DNA from: Epiperipatus broadwayi
Lineage: Eukaryota; Onychophora; Udeonychophora; Euonychophora; Peripatidae
Direction: 5' to 3'
NCBI GenBank assembly: GCA_028023455.1
Contig: JAQFVV010000031.1
Coordinates: 1,054,001 to 1,118,000 of the forward strand
Length of the DNA stretch: 64,000 bases
Below, one piece after another: positions 48,241-60,709 of this stretch (its first letter is position 1; every line of letters begins with the position of its first letter). The notes beneath the pieces are model-generated. The model was not told the DNA's origin, ran no database searches, and saw only the letters and a list, made by a program, of their open reading frames with translations. The position numbers and the translations under genes are program-made.

Positions 48241-48600
48241 GAATGAATTTGAACACAGACTTTCAAGCTCACTTCAGCCAACCACTCTATCTTATATAAT
48301 TGATACACATGGCCACATATGTGTGAAAAAGGTAAATGATCTCCAATATATATTTCATGCTGAACCAGTATTCACAAGTTGGTCCAGATAATCATCTCCC
48401 ATATATATATAACCAGAGCTCAGTTTATAATAAGACAGCATATCTTCAAACTTTAATGAACAGGCTTCAATATTCTCTACCCTCCAACTCTTTAGCCATC
48501 CATATTATTGAAAATTTGATGGTGGAATGCTCTTATCCCTTGTTGATGCCAATATTGTTGTCATACCAATGTTTACTTTATATGAGGAGTCAGAGTGACT
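48241..48600 (-). repeat. SINE-containing composite repeat, inverted unit
   Basis: Inverse of the direct units. From left to right: an inverted B-box region (TTTGAACACAGACTTTCAAGC), then GGCCACATATGTGTGAAAAAGG, then CATATCTTCAAACTTTAATGAACAGG, then GAAAATTTGATGGTGGAATGC, and TTGTTGATGCCAATATTGTTG. ORF 48336-48614 is a by-product. Confidence 0.8.
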
Positions 48601-48604
48601 TAAA

Positions 48605-48940
48605 GTCAACATAGACATGACAACAACATTGACATCAACAAGGGATTTGAGCATTCCACCATCAGATTTTCAATAATATGGATGGCAGAAAAGTTAGGGA
48701 TTGAAGTAGATTGAAACCTGTCCATTAGATTTTGAAGATTTGCTATCTTAATATAGACTGGGCACTGATTACATGTGTGGAAGATGATGATCTGAACCAA
48801 ATGATGAGTGCTGGTTCAGCACAAAATATGTATATTGGAGATTATCTTCTTCACATGTATATGGTCATGTGTATCGATTACATCTGATGAAATAGATGGC
48901 TGAAGGAAGCTTGAAAGTCTCTGTTCAAATTCATCTAATT
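48605..48940 (+). repeat. SINE-containing composite repeat, direct unit 2
   Basis: Mirror image of 48241-48600. AACATTGACATCAACAAGGG, GCATTCCACCATCAGATTTTC, TTAGATTTTGAAGATTTGC, then GTTCAGCA and a head ending TTGAAAGTCTCTGTTCAAATTC. Together with the inverted unit it makes a large imperfect palindrome centred at about 48603. Confidence 0.8.
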
Positions 48941-49485
48941 ATATCTAAAAGTTCAGTATAAACTTTCCTTTATAGCATCCAAAGCAGAAACATTCTATAA
49001 ACATTATCATTAAAAACACACACACATATCTAAGTAACCATCTGTAGCTGAATACACTACTAATCTTTAATCTTAAAAAATTTGATTAGCAAGTAAAGCA
49101 AAATAAACACTGGAGTTCCCTTTCCTTTTATTAGTGCTTCCAAAAGTGTGTGGTACTGCACTCTAATGGGTTCTAGAATGATTCAAAAGAAAGTAGTCTG
49201 AGGTACAATTGGGAGGCATTGAACAAAAATAAGAGTGTCAGTGGATGTATAAAAATAGAAGATAAAAAAATTTAAAAAAGATTTGTACATTTGATCAGTT
49301 CTGTAATATAGAGTTAAAATTGTAATGATTACTTTCCCAACACACAAACTGCATGTTATATCTGATTAATTGGAAGATCACCTAATAGATCGTAACAAGC
49401 ACATGTTGTCAAGAAATTCTATTATGAATGGATCTTTGTGCAAGGATTTGCCATAGCAGTCATCATTAATTTGTATTTACTATTT
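48941..49485. other. AT-rich spacer
   Basis: No gene recognised; short (CA)n at about 49017-49027. Confidence 0.45.
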
Positions 49486-49489
49486 TGAT

Positions 49490-50080
49490 TTACAATCAAT
49501 TATTTACTATTAATACCTTTTTTGAAAAATAACTGGGTCCTGATTCAGTTTGCACTCACAGCTATTTTGAAATATAAAAACCATTGCTGACACATCCAAC
49601 CGATAAATGACATAAATATTGAATAAAAGTACTTTAAATTCATATTTAGAAATTATAAGCTAGTAAAAATAATATGCTTTATTTTATTATGGATTTTTTT
49701 TTTAAATTTTACTTCATAAAATATTTGAAATATGATTGTGCAAAGTGCCCGAATTTGTGGGGAGGAAGAAGGATGGTTTGGCCGAGACAAAGTATCAGTC
49801 AAAAGTTCCAGAAGTGTGATCAAACCAAGCTTATAATTTCCAAATACTATAAGATTATACTATATGCCCATATGAAATAAGGCATATTATTTTTATTAGC
49901 TTATAATTTCTAAAATACAAATTTAAAGTATTTTTATTCAATATTTATGTCATTTATCATTTGAATATGTCAGCGATGGTTTTGGGTGATCTTTAGGTTT
50001 CAAAATGGTCCTGAGCACAAGCTAAATTGGCACCAATAACTGCCACTTTTTTGACAGTCACTTTGTATAATAGGATAATA
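49490..50080. mobile_element. Foldback MITE with arms of about 200 bp
   Basis: The left arm (about 49490-49690) and right arm (about 49870-50080) are inverted copies. ACCATTGCTGACACATCC, AAATGACATAAATATTGAAT and AAATTATAAGCTAGTAAAAA on the left pair with AAATATGTCAGCGATGGT, ATTCAATATTTATGTCATTT and TTTTTATTAGCTTATAATTT on the right. The right end reads AACTGCCACTTTTTTGACAGTCACTTTGTATA, resembling a Tc1/mariner-type terminus. The middle (about 49735-49860) has higher GC and its own short inverted repeat (GGTTTGGC / CAAACC). The ORF at 49674-49880 is a by-product. Confidence 0.8.
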
Positions 50081-53060
50081 ATTTCATTAAAATTGTATCT
50101 TCCCAAAATAAAACAGTGATACTCCAACTAAAAATATAGAGTATAAGTTGTTTATTACATAGTTTACAATATATTTTCATTATAAAATTAAAATATTCTG
50201 AATGTATTTTATTTCATATTCATCCAGTGTCTTTGCAAGACTATCAGTGCTTTTATTTATGATATATCCAAAGTAAAGAAGATTTTCATCTTTAATAACC
50301 AAAAACTAAAAAAAAACACCAATTTCATTTAGCATAGTTTATAATCAAAAATATATTTTGATCATGTACAACAACAAAATATTAATATTTAATTGTAATA
50401 TCTATATATAAACTATATTCACTCAATCAATTTTATGGATTAAAATTCTTGCAATTCTTATTTTGCCTGTGGAAAAACTATGACAATAGTAATGATCATT
50501 GTAAATATTAGTTACTTTGGGGGAAATGATTTCATGCATTATGCAACTAATAATAAACTTTATATAATCAAAAGTTACTAAAGTTTAAAATACCATTTAC
50601 TTTTTTAATTTTAAATTAATAATCTTGTAATTTATTTGTGACTTATTCAAGATAATAGCCAATTTTATCATAAACATAAACTGGCAAAAAAAAAAATCAA
50701 TAATTTACATATATTATTAAAATTATAGCAATCAAGTGCACATTACATTTCTTTACCTATATGTAAAATAATTTGTAATTTTAAAAAAAAATTAAGAGTA
50801 CTGCAAAAAAAAAAAAAACAATAATTCAAAGTTTTGATTAGAACTTACAAAATTAAAAAACTTTAATAATTGAACAAAAAATGCATCAAAAACAAAATTT
50901 AAAATATACATGGTGTTAAATTAATTTTTCTTTTTAATTTTCAAATGTGCATTGTGGTTAGTTATTTCTTTTTCTGCATGCATTATTTTAATTCAAGAAA
51001 TTGTGATTCAGAAAATATCATTTTTCTGCTACATAAAAAAACAAAATGGCAGACCATTAACAAAAAAATTATAATTATTTTCTTTCAAAAGTATAACTGT
51101 TGAGATGTTTATATATATATGTATTCAACTATTATTATTTTTACTATGCTTAGTAAAATGTTTGTTCATTAACACTTTTTTCAATTTAAGCATTATTTTT
51201 TAACCAATTTTTTATATATTTTGAATTTGAAATAAGTTTATTTTTCTTCCATAGAAACACATTACAATTGCTTATTCTTTATGAGAGATTTTACTTTATG
51301 AGGCATTGGAGTCCAATTGCCTTGTTATTCAGAATAATGATGTACATATTTTAAATCATACTTCAATTATTGTTTCACTTTATTTATAACACATATAATG
51401 TTACCTAAACAAATGTTTACTTTACATTTAAAAAAAAAAGAAAATATTACTTATTTGTTGTTTTAATTCAAATTTATGAAAGAAAATAATTACATCTATT
51501 TATTTTTACTTGAAATTTAAATGTGATATAGTTTTAAAGATTTTTCATAATCTTAAATTTAATCAATTAAAAAATAGCCACTCTTAAATAAGTCTGGCAC
51601 TTCAAAAAAAAGGCAAAAATTTAAGAATGAAAAGTTACAGGCAATAAAAATTAAAGAAAAACAAAAGACTTGTCACAATTGCTGAAAATATTTAACATTT
51701 ATCACAATTAATATAAAGAAAAAGAAAAATGAGCCGCTTCTGCAATTTTAAATACAGTGAAGCTACCATGGATAGTATAAGTTAACAGATAGTAGCTAAC
51801 TTTTTGTTTACAATGATGTTTTCAATATAGTGATTATTTGTACTGTTTTGATATGCAATGCAATTTTCAGTATGATATACAACAGATGCTATAATACAAT
51901 TTAAAGATTATAGTATGCATACAAATTAATACTATTAACAAAAATATTTTTTTAATTAAATAATGAAAAAGACAGAAATAATAAACTGTATTCATATTCT
52001 CTTAAAAAATAATAAGAATAAAACTGTTCTTTTTCGATACTTTTTAATTCTATATTTGTTTTAATCGTCACATTATTTCATTTGTTGACAATTCCTTAAT
52101 CTTACTTACACAAAGAACCAATTTCAAAATAATTTTTCTTCTTTTACAATATTATAAATTAGTGTAAAATTTATAGCTTCACTATTTAATGGGGAAAAAA
52201 AGTCGCATATTTATAATTAAATTAAATATTGTTATTATAGTATTTAAAAAAGAACTTTTTTAATTCTTTTAGTCTAGGCAGAATTGCTATGATGACTAGT
52301 TTTATATTCTGAATCTTTTCAAATATAAATTTTTTAATTTTCTTAAAAAAAATTTTTTCCATCTGACTTAGAACACCATTACAATATGACATTTACACAA
52401 GACTTATTGCAAGGCACAAACCTTGCCACTAAGCAAATGTTGCTATTATATTAATTAGTTTTTTGGATATAAACGTTCAAATTAATTACAATTTCAAAAT
52501 TATTTTTCAAAATAATAAATTATTACATAATTATTATCTTTAAAATGCAGTTAATTGGCAGTTAGAGTATGTAATTCACCAAATATATAAAGAGAATAAC
52601 CTCAAAATTAGTGGAAAATATTTATAATTTGTATCTTATTATTCTGAAAAGATTCATTAATTCTTTTAAAATGAACAATCATCTATAATTATAACAAAAT
52701 AATGGGTAATGTTCAATTTGTACCAATGAATATTATTTTCAAAACCTTTCTAAATGAAAAAAATTTAATCCAATAATAAAAATGGAATCTTCAAAAAGTA
52801 ACTAGAAAATATGCTTTAAAATTATTCTCATAATGTAGTTGCTTTTGAAAACACTAACTTAAATTTTAAAAAGTAAGCTCACTATCTACTTACATTTATC
52901 TGATTACAAAAATTTTTGAATCTGTAATAAAAGAAATTTGATAAGATAATAAAAATGGTATCTCAAAAAAGTGATCAGTACAAATGCTTAAAAATAATTT
53001 ATGCAACATAGTTTAATTTGTTATTTTAAAAAATAAGTTAATGAAAACAGATATAAAAAT
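50081..53060. other. Long AT-rich spacer
   Basis: No ORF of note, no recognised repeat. Among the most AT-rich parts of the window, with many A and T homopolymers. I see nothing further. Confidence 0.5.
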
Positions 53061-53065
53061 TTTTT

Positions 53066-53300
53066 TACATTAAATGCTTTTATTTACCATGCACTAAAAA
53101 GCAAAACAAAATATGTTTCTTCAACCACAAATGGACTTTTTGGATTTAACTTATATTGAAGAAACAATAACCTTTTAGATTTTTAATGCATGGTAAATAA
53201 AAGCATTTAATATAAAAAATATACACTGAAGAAACAATTACTTTTTTTGCATTTAGTATATAGTAAATAAAAGCATTTAATGCAAAAAAAATATTTATTT
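53066..53300. repeat. Inverted and direct copies of a 40-bp AT-rich block
   Basis: ACATTAAATGCTTTTATTTACCATGCA (53067 on) is inverted at about 53179-53211 (TGCATGGTAAATAAAAGC, then ATTTAATAT), and a second direct copy of the inverted form lies at about 53262-53287. AAGAAACAAT strings are also repeated between them. Confidence 0.7.
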
Positions 53301-53603
53301 TTAACTTTTTAGTATTCACACTGTAAATAAAAATTTAAACTATATTGTACTTTAAATTGACTTAACACTTATTCTATATATATATATATCATATTTAGTA
53401 TGTGTACATAATTTTATATGTATATAATAAATCATTAAGTGACTGACTAACTCTGAAAATATTCCTTTAAATGAAAAGTGTTTGGCATTTTTGCTTTTGA
53501 TTGGAATTTTTCTTTTAAAAAATGCTTTTACTTTAATTAAATTGATTTGACACTTATAGTTCATATATATCACTAAATATTTCTGCAGTAAGTTAATATA
53601 TAT

Positions 53604-54922
53604 TGTACTGTATTTTATTCTAGTACAAATAGCATTGGCAATTTAAAAGTTGAATTGATAAATTCCTAACGAAAAATATATTTATATAATTATATTTGAT
53701 ATATTCATTTAAACCAACGTGAGTGTATATGTTTTTTATGTGGGTTTAATGAAATTAAAAAGAGAGAATGAATGTGGAAAGTATAATAAAAATCAAAGAG
53801 AAACTTACTTTGTATTTTTTAAATTTAAAATAAACCATTATCGCAAGGTCATCAGCAGCATGGAAACAAAGTGATAACATTGTTTAGGTAATTAAAGATG
53901 GCGATCAAGAAAAGAAAAAGACTTTGTGAGCTGAATTCTTTTAAATTTGGTACACATTGGCAGGTGTCAATAGTTGTGCAGAAAGAAAAAAAATAAACAG
54001 GCCAAAAGGAATAACAGTTGGTGCAGAGGGTTCTTCTTAGAATGTCTTTCCTGCAGAGATCAGTAAAATAAAAATAAACGTGAAGAAATTATGAAAGTGA
54101 GCCAAACTACTGTTACTAATAGACTGAAATATTAAGATGTGCGAGTAGTAGCAAATCAATTGCTGGAGTTGCCTTGTACCTGTGTTGCGAACTACCTGAG
54201 TGAAGAGGCCATCTCCTACTAGATTTTAACCACAAAAACTTAAAGATCACCAGAATACTGGACCGCAGATCCATTCTAAAGAAATCCATGCATGGTCAAC
54301 ATTAGAAATCCTGCACGTTAACATTCAAACTTACCGGTAAGTAAGTATATTAAATCAAAAAAAATTAGTGATCACTTTCTTGAACTCTTAAGCGTGATGA
54401 ACTGTCGCCATGAGTCATATGAATAAAAAAAAACAAATGTTAGCTGTAGTTTTATATTTTTGATTCTCTTTTTATATTTTATTCTCTCGATCATATTAAT
54501 GTTTTTATTTCGTATTAATAAAGTAAAATATAACTTATGTTGTTATTAAGTCTTATAGTTCTAAGCTCATTACAATTTAGACATTATTATAATTCAAATA
54601 AATTGCCAATGTTGTACTGAAACACAATCCTCCGGAGATTCCAAAATGTCGTCATAGCTAAATAAATAGGGATGTTTGCCAGTGAATTCTAATATAGAAT
54701 TCTGGCGCCTTTCAAATAAATTAAAAGCTGGCTTACTTTATCCCATTATTTTAGTAGCTACATTAGTTAAAAAAGTGTTGTGTGACCAGGAAAAATAATT
54801 GCGTCCATTAATTCTTACTGAATTTTAAGACAAAACAAATTTAATAGATAGGATGTAATTTAGTCACCGAGTACGAGTAGTTAACTCATTTAAAAACACT
54901 AAATAATGTAGTGGACATTACA
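53604..54922 (+). repeat. Element C 5' LTR
   Basis: 1319 bp, TGTA...TACA. Matches the 3' LTR apart from substitutions and a segment of about 93 bp (around 53956-54050) that the 3' LTR lacks. Confidence 0.92.
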
Positions 54923-54923
54923 A

Positions 54924-54941
54924 TGCCGCCCAACTCGAGGC
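54924..54941 (+). promoter_or_regulatory. Primer-binding-site-like sequence of element C
   Basis: TGCCGCCCAACTCGAGGC begins one base after the 5' LTR. It resembles the TGGCGCCCAACGTGGGGC of element A, with differences that may be mutations. Its position is as expected for a tRNA primer site. Confidence 0.6.
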
Positions 54942-55261
54942 TTCGACAAGAACCACGTCCTGAGATAGGAGTAAATAATAAAAGTTAAATATAAAAGAGA
55001 TTTGTGGGGGTTTTTTTGGTTTTGTTTCACGTATGTAGGTAAAAAAAAAGAGTAGGCAAAATGATGGAAATAAAGTAGCTCGTAAGGTAATATGACAGCA
55101 GGGTGGAGCAGCTTCGCCAAATGTATTAATAAAAAAACAATAGAATAAAAATCAAGCAAAGTATATGAAGTACAGAGATATTGAAGCGATGATAGGTGAA
55201 ACGAAAGGAATAAATAATCTGATTTGTGAATAGGATAAGGAGACCATAAATCTTGCACCCC
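54942..55261 (+). other. Element C leader / lost gag region
   Basis: No ORF resembling Gag or a zinc knuckle in the sense direction. The antisense ORF at 54899-55258 is a chance frame. The short distance between PBS and protease indicates that gag has been deleted. Confidence 0.6.
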
Positions 55262-58200
55262 AAGAATGCCCGAAAATTACAATATGGGTTAATAATATTG
55301 AAGTACATGCGTTGTTTGATACTGGTAGTCAAATATCAGTCAAGTCTGATAGCGTGTACGCACGGATGATACAACAAACCCATGACATTTGACCTCTACC
55401 AGTGAGGAAGTCCCTAGTAACTTTGGCCAATAATAAAAAGGCCCAACTAGAGACAAAACAAGTATGGGTACTAATAAGAGTGGGAAAGAGTCATACAACA
55501 TACTTTGTTGATATTGAAGGGACTCATACACGATGTGATAGTAGGGTCAGGTTTTTTGCATAAAACGGGGTGCTTAATTAATTATAAAGAAGGCAGTATT
55601 ACATGTGAAGGGGAAATAGTAGAATTTAAATCAAAAGAAAAGACACTGCCAAAAGAAATATGTAGTATACGAAGCGAGACAGAGAGGGAGCAAGGGGAAG
55701 GATGGGAAAAGACAGTGAAGAAATTATTAGACAAGTATAATGAAAATTTTTCAGATAGACCGGGGATAATTAAGGGGTATGAACATCGAATTAGGATCGT
55801 AGATAGCATGCCATATCAGGCACGATCGTACCCGGTGCCTTATCAATATCGAATGGAAGTGGAAAAACAATTGTTGCAGATGGAAGAGTGGGGAATTATA
55901 ACGAAGGGATCATCACCATATAACAACCCATTGGTAATAGTAAAAAAAAAAAGATGGGTCAGTTAGGTTATGCTTAGATGCGAGACAGCTTAATAGAATT
56001 ACCTGGCCTGATGTGAGACAGCTTAATAGAATTACCTGGCCTGACCAAAACATGCCTCCACCGATGAACGAATTATTGAACAGGTTCCGTGATAAAGAAA
56101 TCTTTTTGACATTAGATCTGATGGCCAGTTATTGGCAGATTAAACTACACCCAGCAGACTGCCAATAAACAGCCTTCAGATATAAAGCATATCTTACCAA
56201 TTTAATAGAATGCCATTTGGATTAAGGAACAGCAGAGCAGGATTGCTAAAGTGCCTAGACAGAGTATTATCACCCAAAATCAAGAGTTTCATGACTATTT
56301 ATATGAATGATGTCATAATTGCATCTAAAAATCCAAGAGAGCACTTAAGACATTTGGAATTGTTTTTACAAGAATGCCAAGACAAAGGCATCCGCATTAA
56401 TTTGCAAGAGTTGTATAGCCGCTGCAGAAGTCAGTTTCTTAGGGCACTTGATCAGTAAAACAGGGATTAAGCCTCATCCTGATAAAATACAAGCCATCAG
56501 AGACTTCCCAGCCCCTAAGTCAGTGAAACAGGTAAAGTCCTTCTTAGGACTATGTAATTTTTATAATAAATTTTACAGAAACTTTGCAGCAGATATGGAA
56601 CCTTTATTACAGTTATTATAAAAAAATGTCCCATGGGAATGGACAGATAAACATAATGAAGTGTTCAAAGGCATCAAAAAGAAATTTTTGGGACAAGTCA
56701 TGCTGATATACCCTGATTTTAAGAAAACTTTTATAGTACAAGTGGATAGCAGTGGATACGGACTAGGTGCGACTTTGATGCAGATGCAGGAAGATGGTAG
56801 TCAAGAAGTAATATACTTCACTAGTAGACCATTAAGGGGACCAGAAGTCAATTATTCTGTAACGGAAAAGGAAGCGTTGGCTGTGGTATGGGCATTCCAG
56901 AGATTCTGACAATTTCTGATAGGGTCAGAGGTGATAGTCAGAACTGACCATAAGAGTCTGGAATTCATTAACCACAGTTATCTGTCTAATAGTAGATTGA
57001 TTCGTTGGAGTCTGTTTCTCCAAGAATTCAACTATTCTGTAGAATATTGTAAAGATTCGGAGAATGTAGTGGCAGATGCTTTGAGCTGAAACCCAGGTTT
57101 GAAGCCCACGGGGCATTTGCAAATGGAAGATATAAGTCTGATGGCATTAAGCACAGAAATTGACATGTCTGTGGAAGATGAATTGAACCACTTGAATGAT
57201 AATCAGAGGTTAAATCCCAGATATCAGGTGATTATAGATAATTTAGAAAAAATAAAGATGGGGAAAAGGGAAGGTGTTCCGAAAAATATGACAGATATCG
57301 GTTGAGCAAGGGAGTATTATGGTATTTGGTAGACGTAAAGTAGGGAATGTGGAGAATGGTAATGCCCAAGATGCTCCAAGAGAGACTAACTATGTATACA
57401 CACTGTTTATATGGCCATTATGGAGTCCACAAGACCGAGAGATTGTTGAAAACTTGGTTTTACTGGCCGCACATGAGATACCAATTAACTAAAACGTTGA
57501 AAAGGTGTGAACTGTGCCAGAGAACTAAACCAGTCAACAAATCATACGCAGGAACGGTAAACCCGATAATTAAAAAAAGACCGAATGATCTGATAGCAAT
57601 TGATTTTTACGGGCCACTACCTAGGTTCCGGAAGATGAGGTACATATTAGTGGTATATGTTTTTTCGAAATGGGTATGTGCATACCCTATGCCGCAGACT
57701 AATACAAAAAACACCATATGCATATTAGAAACAACACTTTCCCAAAATGAGCAAACCAAAGACAATATTATCTGACCATGGAACTCCTTTGATGGCCAAT
57801 GAATGAAAGGAGTAGACAGTGAAAATGAAAGTACGGCACACATTGTCATCTATCCGTAACCCTCAGTCGAACCCTTGCGAAAGGGTGATGAGAGAATTGG
57901 GAAGACTTTTTAGAGTGTACACATCTTCAAACCATAAAGAGTGGGTGAAATAGTTGCCCAGGGCAGTGAATTATATCAACTGGACAGAGAATGGTTCCAC
58001 AAGGTTTGCACCTATTTGGCTACAGTTCCGTCAACCCGTACCGAGGCTATATAAGGCCAAGTTGCCAACCATTCCTGAACATATCGATGGAAAGACAGAT
58101 CAGAGAAAGGCAGCATCCAACATGAGACATGCCGCAGTTGCAAGGGTAGACAGGAAGGGTATAAGACCCAAAGATTTCAAAAAAGGGGACAGGGTATGGG

Positions 58201-58364
58201 TCCGGACAAATCCCGTTAGCCAAACAGAGAAAGGTATATGTAAAAAGTTTCAGGAATTATATGAAGGCCCGTATCAAATAATTAGAGAGAATGGTCCAAA
58301 TGCATTTACTCTCGCAAATGAAAAAGAAAAAAAGGGGACTTTCAATGCGAGAGCCTTATTATAA
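55262..58364 (+). pseudogene. pol: Ty3/gypsy pol pseudogene (PR-RT-RH-IN)
   Basis: Pieces in order: retropepsin active-site DTG codons at 55318-55326, and its late (I/V)VG..FL motif near 55540. RT from about 55640, with LTLDLMASYWQI near 56110 and MPFGLR at 56210. The catalytic YxDD box is altered to YMND at 56300-56311, losing the first Asp. Connection and RNase H: SFLG near 56540, DSSGYGLGATL near 56745, TEKEALAVVWAF near 56865. Integrase: HHCC zinc finger (H/H around 57400, CELC near 57510), then DDE with Asp at 57602-57604, Asp at 57774-57776 and Glu at 57879-57881. A GPY-type motif (EGPY near 58265) lies in the C-terminal part, open to 58364. Breaks include a frameshift in an A-run near 55945, stops near 56167 and 56620, and frame changes at about 56405 and 57760. 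A 33-bp direct duplication sits in RT (55982-56047). Confidence 0.92.
55982..56047 (+). repeat. 33-bp in-frame tandem duplication in RT
   Basis: GAGACAGCTTAATAGAATTA and the following CCTGGCCTGA recur at 55982 and 56015, exactly 33 bp apart, adding 11 residues (RQLNRITWPDV-type) within the RT fingers region. A slippage-type mutation not expected in a functional enzyme. Confidence 0.9.
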
Positions 58365-58504
58365 AACGAATCCTGACAGATAGCATTAGGAGAAAACTTG
58401 ATAGATTTAGACCCCGAAGACCATGGATGTACCAAATTAAGGTTGGAGAATAAAAGAAGAGTGTAAACACCGTATTTTATTCTTGTCATTGACCGTGGAG
58501 GTAC
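58365..58504 (+). other. Element C 3' end of interior
   Basis: Non-coding tail between pol and the 3' LTR. A purine-rich run lies at about 58441-58457, and GTGGAGG just before the LTR is a weak polypurine-tract candidate. Confidence 0.45.
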
Positions 58505-59730
58505 TGTAGTGTATTTTATCCTAGTACAAATAGCGTTGGCAATTTAAAAGTTGAATTGATAAATTCCTAATGAAAAATATATTTATATAAATATATTTGA
58601 TGTATTCATTTAAACAACGTGAGTGTAAATGTTTTTTTATGTGTGTTTAATGAAATTAAAAAGAGAGAATGAATGTGGAAAGTATAATAAAAATCAAAGA
58701 GAAACTTACTTTGTATTTGTTAAATTTAAAATAAACCATTATCGCAAGGTCATCAGCAGCATGGAAACAAAGTGATAACATTCTTTAGGTAATTAAAGAT
58801 GGCGATCAAGAAAAGAAAAAGAAGACTTTGTGAGCTGAATTCTTTTAAATTTGGTACATGCAGAGACCAGTAAAATAAAAATAAACATGAAGAAATTATG
58901 AAAGTGAGCCAAACTACTGTTACTAATAGACTGAAATATTAAGATGTACGAGTAGTAGCAGTTCATTTGCTGGAGTTGCCTTGTACCTGTGTCGCGAACT
59001 ACCTGAGTGAAGAAGCCATCTCCTACTAAATTTTAACCACAAAAACTTAAAGATCGCCGGAATACTGGACCGCAGATCCATTCTAAAGAAATCCATGCAT
59101 GGTCAACATTAGAATCCTGCACGTTAACATTCAAACATACCGGTAAGTAACTTTATTAAATCAAAAAAAATTAGTGATCACTTTCTTGAACTCTTAAGCA
59201 TGATGAACTGTCGCCCCGAGTCATATAAATAAAACAAACAAATGTTAACTGTAGTTTTATATTTTTTGATTGTCTTTTTATATTTTATTCTCTCGATCAT
59301 ATTAATGTTTTTATTTTGTATTAATAAAGTAAAATATAACTTACGTTGTTATTAAGTCTTATAGTTCTAAGCTCATTACAATTTAGACATTATTATAATT
59401 CAAATAAATTGCCAACATTGTACTGAAACACAATCCTCCGAAGATTCCAAAATGTCGTCGTAGCTAAATAATTAAAAAATGGATGTTTGCCAGTGAATTC
59501 TAATACAGAATTCTGGCGCCTTTCAAATAAATTAAAAGCTGGCTTACTTTATCCCATTATTTTACTAGCTACATTAGTTAAAAGAGTGTTGTGTGACCAG
59601 GAAAAATAATTGTGTCCATTAAATCTTACTGAATTGTATGATGAAACAAATTTGATAGGACGTAATTTGGTCACCAAGTACGAGTAGTTAACCTCGTTTA
59701 AAAACACTAAATAATGTAGTGGACATTACA
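58505..59730 (+). repeat. Element C 3' LTR
   Basis: 1226 bp, starting TGTAGTGTATTTTATCC and ending GGACATTACA. About 93 bp shorter than the 5' LTR because of one deletion near 58856. The number of visible differences from the 5' LTR is clearly greater than between the two LTRs of element A, so this insertion is older. Confidence 0.92.
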
Positions 59731-59734
59731 ATAT

Positions 59735-60705
59735 ACTCTTTATGCATATATCATATTTAGAATGTGAACATATATATCGATATAATAAAACATTAAGCAA
59801 CTTACTTTTAATTAAAAAGTGTTTGACATTTTCTTTTTATTTGAAAAAAAAAAAAATTTTGAAGAAAATGCTTAACAAAACTATAATGTAGACTAACTTT
59901 CTTATTCAAACATAAATGAAGATTACAACTGAAACTAAAAATACCACTCATTACTTAAAACATATTGAAATTCTAAGAACATTTTAAATTTGATATCAAA
60001 ATATTCAAAATTTTCCTGCCAAGTATTCAATATTTAAAAAACTAGATCATCTATCTAAAATATTAAAATTGCCTATCACTTCCACTTCGGCAATGTACAA
60101 AATTTCAATAAACTATATTGGATTTAAATCTGCTAAACCTCCAGTTTAAAATAGTACAACTTTAAATTGAAACCAAAAAAATGTTTATACCATCCTCTCA
60201 AAAACCTTACTTAAAACCTATTAAAGTTCTAAAAATGAATTGTAAATTTGATATCAAAATATTCAAACTTCATCTGTTCACTAGTCCAGATCTAAGAAAT
60301 TAGGCCATCTTATCTCATTCTTATGTAAAAAATATGAATTAATTCAATTGAATTTAAATCTGTTAAACCTCGATTCTAAAATTTTATTCTAATTAAATAA
60401 GTGATTACAATAGTTTACAAATATTGTAATTTTAAAAAAGCATTTAAAAAATTAATCCATTTCATAATTATATTCCCTTTATTACAAAAAAAATACTTTT
60501 ATACAAGGCAAAAAATTCACAACAAAATTAAGTTCTTTATATACTATTTCAGAAATTGTGGCTTTATAATGCAAAAGGGACCATTATACTGACTTTTTCT
60601 CTTTACACTTTGACAATAGACAATTAGTGCAGAATCATTTCTTTTACTTCTAAACATTATATGCAAGTGTGAATTCCACACAGCATAATAATAAAGTTAA
60701 CGTTA
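59735..60705. other. AT-rich spacer
   Basis: No gene. A diffuse duplicated block (AATTTGATATCAAAATATTCAAA at about 59988 and 60246) suggests a tandem repeat of about 258 bp. The flanking blocks TAAATCTGCTAAACCTC / TAAATCTGTTAAACCTC recur at about 60126 and 60356. Confidence 0.5.
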
Positions 60706-60709
60706 TTAA

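Larger units (their letters stand above)
53600..59734 (+). mobile_element. Element C: Ty3/gypsy LTR retrotransposon, defective
   Basis: LTRs at 53604-54922 and 58505-59730 enclose 3582 bp carrying a degenerate pol in the order protease, RT, RNase H, integrase, which is the Ty3/gypsy (Metaviridae-type) order. Flanking ATAT at 53600-53603 and 59731-59734 is a 4-bp target duplication. No gag ORF can be recognised between the PBS-like site and the protease. Many frameshifts and stops make it non-autonomous now. Confidence 0.93.
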
